In this document: piece by piece, positions 6,879 to 10,500 of the stretch
Numbering within the stretch: the first letter of the stretch is position 1
Layout of the letters: every line of letters begins with the position of its first letter
Source: an uncultured bacterium
Lineage (GTDB): Bacteria; Planctomycetota; Phycisphaerae; Phycisphaerales; UBA1924
Direction of reading: 5' to 3'
DNA: 10,500 nt
NCBI GenBank assembly: GCA_938003595.1
Contig: CALKYH010000020.1
Coordinates: 1 to 10,500 of the forward strand
Translations under genes and position numbers: made by a program
The notes under the pieces: model-generated
Database searches by the model: none
Told to the model about the DNA's origin: nothing
The model's input: the letters and a program-made list of their open reading frames with translations, nothing else

Positions 6879-7307
6879 GTGCCGAAAATAAGGCTGGTGC
6901 CCGCAAGATCACCACAAGCCGCGGCTATCCCCTATCGCCTCCGTCCCGACGGCGGGCTGGAGGTGCTGCTCGTCACCTCGTCCTCCGGACGCTGGATGGC
7001 GCCCAAGGGCTGGATCGAGCCGGGGCGCACCGCCGCCGAGGCCGCGACGCTGGAGGCGCTGGAGGAAGCCGGCGCGATCGGCAGGATCGTGGAGCCGGAA
7101 CTCGGACGGTTCACCGACATCAACGCCGACGGCGCTCCGCGCGAGGTCCGGGTCTTCGCGCTCGCCGTGGATCGGGTGCTGGACCACTGGCAGGAGGAAT
7201 CCACCCGGCGCCGCAGGTGGATGACGGTCGAGGAAGCGACCGAAGCGGTGTGCAAGCACGGCCTCGCGGGCCTGCTCGAGAAACTCAGCGAGCGTCTGAA
7301 GCCCTAG
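6879..7307 (+). CDS. NUDIX hydrolase, DIPP/MutT-like
   Basis: A 142-residue cytoplasmic NUDIX enzyme that would cleave a nucleoside diphosphate linked to another group X. The segment AAIPYRLRPDGGLEVLLVT, then RWMAPKGWIEPG (38-49), resembles the diphosphoinositol/diadenosine polyphosphate hydrolase branch. The NUDIX box GWIEPGRTAAEAATLEALEE, then AGA (44-66), keeps all three metal-binding Glu (the E's of LEALEE), but the usual structural Glu at box position 7 is Arg and the Arg at position 15 is Leu. These two normally form a salt bridge, so both partners have been lost together. The start is GTG 6879; there is no good Shine-Dalgarno sequence and no other start fits better, GTG 6897 being an alternative. 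It follows a scrap of glyA, and a dead paralogue lies at 5603-5810. Its stop codon overlaps the trmL stop on the other strand. Substrate unknown. Confidence 0.88.
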   Translation: MPKIRLVPARSPQAAAIPYRLRPDGGLEVLLVTSSSGRWMAPKGWIEPGRTAAEAATLEALEEAGAIGRIVEPELGRFTDINADGAPREVRVFALAVDRVLDHWQEESTRRRRWMTVEEATEAVCKHGLAGLLEKLSERLKP

Positions 7308-7816
7308 ACCTCGTGCGGCCGGATGCGCCCCGCGCTGTCCAGCCGGATGTCGCCCCGCGCCACGCACTGGCGCACGCCCTCGCACAGCGCCGCGCACACC
7401 GCCGTCGCCAGATTGAGCGATCGCTCGCCGCCCAGGATCGGGATGGTGAGCAGCCGGTCCGGGTAGCGGCTCAGGATGGCGTCGGGCAGGCCGGCGGTCT
7501 CCTTGCCGAACGCCAGGGCGTCGCCGGGGCGGAAGTCGGCGTCCCAGAGCGGCCGGCTGGCCTTGGTCGTGAACAGCCAAAGCCGCCCGCCGGCGCCGGT
7601 CGCCGCGATGGCCTGGTCCCAGCCGTCGTGCTCGGCCGGGGCCAATCGGGGCCAATAATCCAGTCCCGCCCGTCGGACGGCGTGCTCGGAGGTGTCGAAC
7701 GCCAGCGGCCGCACCAGGTGCAGCGAGCAGCCCAGCGCCACGCAGGTGCGCCCGATGTTGCCCGTGTTGTTGGGGATCTCCGGCTCGTGCAGGACGACAT
7801 GGAACAGCGGGGGCAT
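7304..7816 (-). CDS. trmL: tRNA (cytidine(34)-2'-O)-methyltransferase
   Basis: A SPOUT-fold enzyme that uses S-adenosylmethionine to 2'-O-methylate the wobble base 34 of certain leucine tRNAs. The 170 residues are slightly longer than the usual 155-160. The three SPOUT motifs are clear: EPEIPNNTGNIGRTC (11-25), FGKETAGLP (103-111) and the knot region IPILGGERSLNLATAV (125-140) with the S-L-N signature. The start at 7816 (minus strand) gives the canonical short N-terminus MPPLFHVVLHEPEIP; longer upstream frames are not like TrmL. No Shine-Dalgarno sequence is present; a -10-like TAGTGT lies just upstream. It converges on the NUDIX gene and the two stops share the palindrome CTAG (7304-7307). 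The 181-bp gap to the divergent folate gene at 7998 is non-coding. Confidence 0.95.
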   Translation of the reverse strand: MPPLFHVVLHEPEIPNNTGNIGRTCVALGCSLHLVRPLAFDTSEHAVRRAGLDYWPRLAPAEHDGWDQAIAATGAGGRLWLFTTKASRPLWDADFRPGDALAFGKETAGLPDAILSRYPDRLLTIPILGGERSLNLATAVCAALCEGVRQCVARGDIRLDSAGRIRPHEV

Positions 7817-7824
7817 CGCGGCGA

Positions 7825-7830
7825 ACACTA
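7825..7830 (-). promoter_or_regulatory. Possible -10 element of trmL
   Basis: On the minus strand TAGTGT ends 8 nt before the trmL ATG. With no Shine-Dalgarno sequence between them, a transcript with almost no leader is likely. No convincing -35 hexamer is seen. Confidence 0.25.
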
Positions 7831-7997
7831 CACTGTCGGGACGAGGATGAGAGAGAACAAGCGCCCGCGGACAGGGGGTCCGGGCGCCAAGGCAGGCCAG
7901 ATCGGCGATGGAGCGCCCCGCCCGGGCACGGTCCCGGCGCCATTTCTCCAAAGCCGCGCGGCCCCGCCCCGATAGAGAGAGGACACCCAGAGGAACC

Positions 7998-8630
7998 ATG
8001 GCCAGCGAACCCCACGACAGCACGCCCGGCCCCACGGCGGAAGCCAAGGAACGCCTCCGCGCCGCCATGCGCGAACGGCTGGCCGAGCTGACCCAGGACG
8101 AGATCCTGCGCATGTCCGCGGCGATCTGCCGGCGGATCGTCGCCGCGGGATTCTTCGAGGCCACCGAGACGGTCATGATGTTCCTGCCCATCGCCCAGGA
8201 GGTCGACCTGACCCCGCTGGCGCTCCGCTGCTTCCAGGACGGCAAGACCGTCTGCGTGCCGCGGATGGACTGGGCCTCCAAGCGCATGCGCGCCGTCGAG
8301 ATCCGCAGCCTCGAGGACGAGTTCGAGCAGCGCAAGTGCGGCGTGCGCGAGCCGGTCTCCGGGCGCGCGATCCCCATCGACGAAATCGACCTCATCCTTG
8401 TGCCGGGCCTGGCCTTCGACACCGCCGGCCGTCGGCTGGGCCGGGGCGGCGGCTTCTACGACCGATTCCTCGCGCAGCCGACCCTGCGCGGGCGGGGCAC
8501 GCGTCGCTGCGGTGTGGGCTTCGACGCCCAGATCGTGGACGAGGTGCCCGCCGAATCCCACGACGCGCCGCTGAGCGTTGTGGTGACGGATCGACGGATC
8601 ATTTGCGCGCCGTGCCGCAGGCCGGCGTAG
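7998..8630 (+). CDS. 5-formyltetrahydrofolate cyclo-ligase
   Basis: Uses ATP to convert 5-formyltetrahydrofolate to 5,10-methenyltetrahydrofolate, returning this inhibitory storage form to the one-carbon pool. The 210 residues match the usual length of about 180-210. The family signature PGLAFDTAGRRLGRGGGFYD (136-155), followed by RFL, is intact, including the phosphate-binding GRGGGFYDR loop. MFLPIAQEVDLTPL (61-74) and VCVPRM (85-90) correspond to the conserved central strands, and the N-terminal KERLRAAMRERLAEL (17-31) fits the usual basic helix. Start ATG 7998 is preceded by AGAGG (7989-7993) with a short 4-nt gap. SHMT, also encoded in this window, can form 5-formyl-THF as a side product, so the two enzymes are linked metabolically. 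The next gene starts 56 nt downstream and may be co-transcribed. The family is also called MTHFS, YgfA or Fau. Confidence 0.95.
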   Translation: MASEPHDSTPGPTAEAKERLRAAMRERLAELTQDEILRMSAAICRRIVAAGFFEATETVMMFLPIAQEVDLTPLALRCFQDGKTVCVPRMDWASKRMRAVEIRSLEDEFEQRKCGVREPVSGRAIPIDEIDLILVPGLAFDTAGRRLGRGGGFYDRFLAQPTLRGRGTRRCGVGFDAQIVDEVPAESHDAPLSVVVTDRRIICAPCRRPA

Positions 8631-8686
8631 GACGACGGAACGACCAACACCGCCCGCACCGACCACCGAGGAGACGGAACTCCCCC

Positions 8687-9946
8687 ATGGCGCTCTCATC
8701 GCAGATGCCTCGAACGAACGACGCCGGCCGCACCCGCGCGGGCTCGATGTACCACAAGAAGCGGACCAGCCGGGCGCCGTTCCTGATCGGAGCCGTCGCC
8801 GTGGCGGGCGCCCTGGCCGCCTGGTGGCTGCTGCGCCCGACCGAGCCGCGCGAGGTCATCGGCGCCAGCCTGGACGACAGCGTTGTGGAGCCCTCGGCCC
8901 CGGCGGGCCAGGCGCTCGGCTCCGCGGCCCCGCTCCTCCGGGAGCCGGCCAACAGCCCCACCACGACCGCCACCAGGCAGCCGGAGCCCCTGAGCGTCAT
9001 CGAGATGGGCGCCAAGGCCCCGGACAGCGCTCCTCCGCAGCAGACCGCCGCCCTGCCGAACCCCGGCCCGGGCGGGTCCGACCTGTCCGGCGGCACGGCG
9101 CAGCCCGCCACGACCCAGACGAACCCGGTCGCCGCGCCGCCGCAGAACCCCGCCCCCACGCTGACCGCGATCGGTCAGGCGATGGCGGAGGCGGCGAAGC
9201 AGGAATCGGCCGGCCGCCCGGTCGAGGCCCGCACGACCCTCAACCGAGCCCTGCACGACGCCCGCGCGACCGAGGCCGAGCGTGAGGCCATCCGCGACCG
9301 CATGTCGCGCCTGAACGACCTGCTGATCTTCTCCTCCACCATCGTCCCGGGCGAGCCCTACACCAGCTCGGCGGTCGTCCAGGGCGGAGACTCGCTGACC
9401 AAGATCACCAACGCGAACGGCCTGGCGACGGACTGGCGCTTCGTGATGCGGATCAACAACATCGCGGCGCCGAACAAGCTCGCCGTGGGCCAGAAGCTCA
9501 AGCTCATCAAGGGCCCCTTCCACGCGGTGGTGTCCAAGAGCAAGTTCCGGCTGGACCTCTACATCGGCGAGCCCGACGCGAATGGCAACCGCACGTATGT
9601 GCGATCGTTCCCGGTGGGGCTGGGCGAGTTCGGCTCGACGCCGATCGCGAGCTTCATCGTGCGTCCGAACTCCAAGCTCATCAATCCCTCCTGGCGCAAC
9701 CCGCGCACGGGCGAGTTCTTCACCGCCGACGACCCCAAGAACCCGCTCGGCGAGTACTGGGTCGGGCTTGATCCCGCGGACGCCGCGTCGGCCCAGTACA
9801 CCGACTACGGGCTGCACGGGACCGTCGATCCGGACTCCATCGGGTACGAGAAGAGCATGGGCTGCATCCGCCTGGCGGAGCCCGACATCAGGCTGCTGTA
9901 CGAGGTCCTGGTGGACCGCGTGAGCACGGTCCAGATCACGCCCTGA
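8687..9946 (+). CDS. Membrane-anchored LysM-L,D-transpeptidase (YkuD family)
   Basis: A 419-residue cell-envelope enzyme expected to form 3-3 cross-links in peptidoglycan or attach proteins to it. Order of parts: a basic cytoplasmic N-terminus (1-30, HKKRTSR), one membrane segment (31-49, APFLIGAVAVAGALAAWWLL), a long Pro/Ala/Thr-rich linker (50-160) that could span the periplasm, a helical stretch (about 160-212) resembling a tetratricopeptide-like hairpin, a LysM-like domain (about 229-274, ending NKLAVGQKLKLI) and the YkuD catalytic domain (about 278-418). The catalytic signature is LHGTVDPDSIGYEK, then SMGCIRL, with H377 and the nucleophile C393; R395 is also kept. ATG 8687 is preceded by GAGGAG at 8668-8673, rather far (13 nt); ATG 8747 just before HKK is an alternative that keeps the anchor. 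Presence of this enzyme implies a peptidoglycan wall in this organism. Confidence 0.92.
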   Translation: MALSSQMPRTNDAGRTRAGSMYHKKRTSRAPFLIGAVAVAGALAAWWLLRPTEPREVIGASLDDSVVEPSAPAGQALGSAAPLLREPANSPTTTATRQPEPLSVIEMGAKAPDSAPPQQTAALPNPGPGGSDLSGGTAQPATTQTNPVAAPPQNPAPTLTAIGQAMAEAAKQESAGRPVEARTTLNRALHDARATEAEREAIRDRMSRLNDLLIFSSTIVPGEPYTSSAVVQGGDSLTKITNANGLATDWRFVMRINNIAAPNKLAVGQKLKLIKGPFHAVVSKSKFRLDLYIGEPDANGNRTYVRSFPVGLGEFGSTPIASFIVRPNSKLINPSWRNPRTGEFFTADDPKNPLGEYWVGLDPADAASAQYTDYGLHGTVDPDSIGYEKSMGCIRLAEPDIRLLYEVLVDRVSTVQITP

Positions 9947-10054
9947 GAGGCCCCTTTTCGCGCCCTGGAATCCGGCCTCCGGAGCACGATTCGGAGCCCC
10001 GAAAATCACCCTCCCCGGGGGCTGTCTCCGCGCGCCGAAAGAGGCCGGGCGACC
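9947..10054. other. Spacer between the L,D-transpeptidase gene and gyrB
   Basis: No gene is seen. A small hairpin TTCGG-AGCC-CCGAA (9990-10003) and a longer imperfect pairing GAGGCC (9947-9952) with GGCCTC (9974-9979) are present, but neither is followed by a T-run, so no terminator is called. The stretch must hold the upstream part of the gyrB promoter; no -35 consensus stands out. Confidence 0.4.
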
Positions 10055-10060
10055 TATACT
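10055..10060 (+). promoter_or_regulatory. -10 element of gyrB
   Basis: TATACT matches the TATAAT consensus at five of six positions and stands out in GC-rich DNA. It ends 6 nt before an in-frame TTG (10067) and 51 nt before the ATG (10112). The expected transcription start is about 10066-10068, so the mRNA either starts at the TTG or has a leader of about 45 nt. Confidence 0.55.
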
Positions 10061-10111
10061 TTGCGCTTGCCAAACACCCCCGAAAACACGGCTCTTTCCG
10101 ACCCCCGCGAC

Positions 10112-10500
10112 ATGACCACCACCGACGCTTCCGGACCCTCCAAAGGCACGGGCAAACAGGGCTACACCGAGAGCAGCATCAAGGTTCTGGAGGGCCTCGA
10201 GGCGGTCCGGAAGCGCCCCGGCATGTACATCGGCGACACGGGCGTCGCGGGGCTGCACCATCTGGTCTACGAGGCCGTCGACAACTCGATCGACGAGTGC
10301 ATGGCGGGCCGCGCGACCACGGTCGGCGTGAGCATCCACGCGGACGGCTCGATCAGCGTCATCGACGACGGCCCCGGCATCCCCGTCGGCCCCATGAAGC
10401 ACGAGAACCCGGCGCTCAACGGCAAGCCCGCCGTCGAGATCGTCATGACCGTGCTCCACGCCGGCGGCAAGTTCGGCGGCGACGACTCGGCGTACAAGGT
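10112..10500 (+). CDS. gyrB: DNA gyrase subunit B, 3' end outside the window
   Basis: The ATPase subunit of the type II topoisomerase that introduces negative supercoils. 129 full codons of the N-terminal GHKL ATPase domain are present and the frame is open at the window edge. Visible: YTESSIKVLEGLEAVRKRPG (18-37), then MYIGD (38-42), which marks the family; EAVDNSIDE (54-62) with the catalytic Glu (E54) and the Mg-binding Asn (N58); DDGPGIP (85-91); and MTVLHAGGKF (112-121), part of the ATP lid. The loop between PGIP and EIVMT is several residues longer than in the E. coli enzyme. ATG 10112 is the conservative start, but no Shine-Dalgarno sequence precedes it; a TTG at 10067 in the same frame would add 15 residues and coincides with the expected transcription start. 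ParE shares these motifs, but the LEGLEAVRKRPGMYIGD form and context favour GyrB. Confidence 0.9.
   Translation, partial: MTTTDASGPSKGTGKQGYTESSIKVLEGLEAVRKRPGMYIGDTGVAGLHHLVYEAVDNSIDECMAGRATTVGVSIHADGSISVIDDGPGIPVGPMKHENPALNGKPAVEIVMTVLHAGGKFGGDDSAYK

Noticed and set aside
6909..8699. 596-codon open frame on the minus strand spanning trmL and the folate gene
   Set aside because: It overlaps trmL in another frame and is antisense to the NUDIX and cyclo-ligase genes, both of which have clear motifs. Composition is that of a GC-rich shadow.
9947..10003. Terminator after the L,D-transpeptidase gene
   Set aside because: Hairpins are possible, but none is followed by a T-run and the main candidate has a long loop.
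8696..10459. 587-codon open frame on the minus strand, antisense to the L,D-transpeptidase and gyrB
   Set aside because: No domain is recognisable, and the plus strand encodes two well-defined families across the whole stretch.

Overview
The window looks like chromosomal DNA of a planctomycete, most likely of the class Phycisphaerae. This rests on very high GC, a Hanks-type Ser/Thr kinase with a planctomycete-style catalytic loop, a secreted protein ending in a PEP-CTERM-like tail (VPTPG, hydrophobic stretch, RRR), and a membrane protein that starts with a zinc ribbon of the CPRCGYDL type. The lineage is inferred from family features, because no search was possible. No CRISPR array, insertion sequence, phage gene, tRNA or rRNA was seen.

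Layout, left to right. Positions 3-1810 hold the 3' part of a Ser/Thr kinase gene followed 26 nt later by a divergent PPP-like metallophosphoesterase, plausibly one operon. Positions 1811-2114 are a regulatory stretch with a weak terminator-like A/T hairpin, two 19-bp direct repeats, a sigma70-like promoter and a hairpin that covers the Shine-Dalgarno sequence of the next gene. Positions 2115-3143 encode a LuxR-type regulator. Positions 3231-4250 encode a zinc-ribbon membrane protein of unknown role, and 4283-5596 encode serine hydroxymethyltransferase (glyA). Positions 5603-5810 are a decayed NUDIX gene. Positions 6017-6667 encode a secreted PEP-CTERM-like protein with its own terminator at 6699-6728. 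Positions 6764-6851 are a duplicated scrap of the glyA 3' end, followed by an intact NUDIX hydrolase (6879-7307). Convergent with it on the minus strand is trmL (7304-7816). Then come 5-formyltetrahydrofolate cyclo-ligase (7998-8630), a LysM-L,D-transpeptidase (8687-9946) and the start of gyrB (10112 to the window edge).

Most genes are housekeeping: one-carbon folate metabolism (glyA and the cyclo-ligase), tRNA wobble modification (trmL), peptidoglycan cross-linking (L,D-transpeptidase) and DNA topology (gyrB). The most interesting structure is a segmental duplication around glyA. The block 'glyA tail + NUDIX' occurs twice, about 1.25 kb apart. In the first copy glyA is intact and NUDIX is dead; in the second, glyA is a scrap and NUDIX is intact. 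The PEP-CTERM-like gene lies between the two.

A second pattern concerns translation starts. Four genes (3231, 4283, trmL at 7816, gyrB) have no Shine-Dalgarno sequence but carry a -10-like hexamer ending 6-8 nt before a possible start codon, as expected of leaderless transcripts. Others (884, 2115, 6017, 7998) have recognisable Shine-Dalgarno sequences. I did not find a clearly novel multi-gene system.
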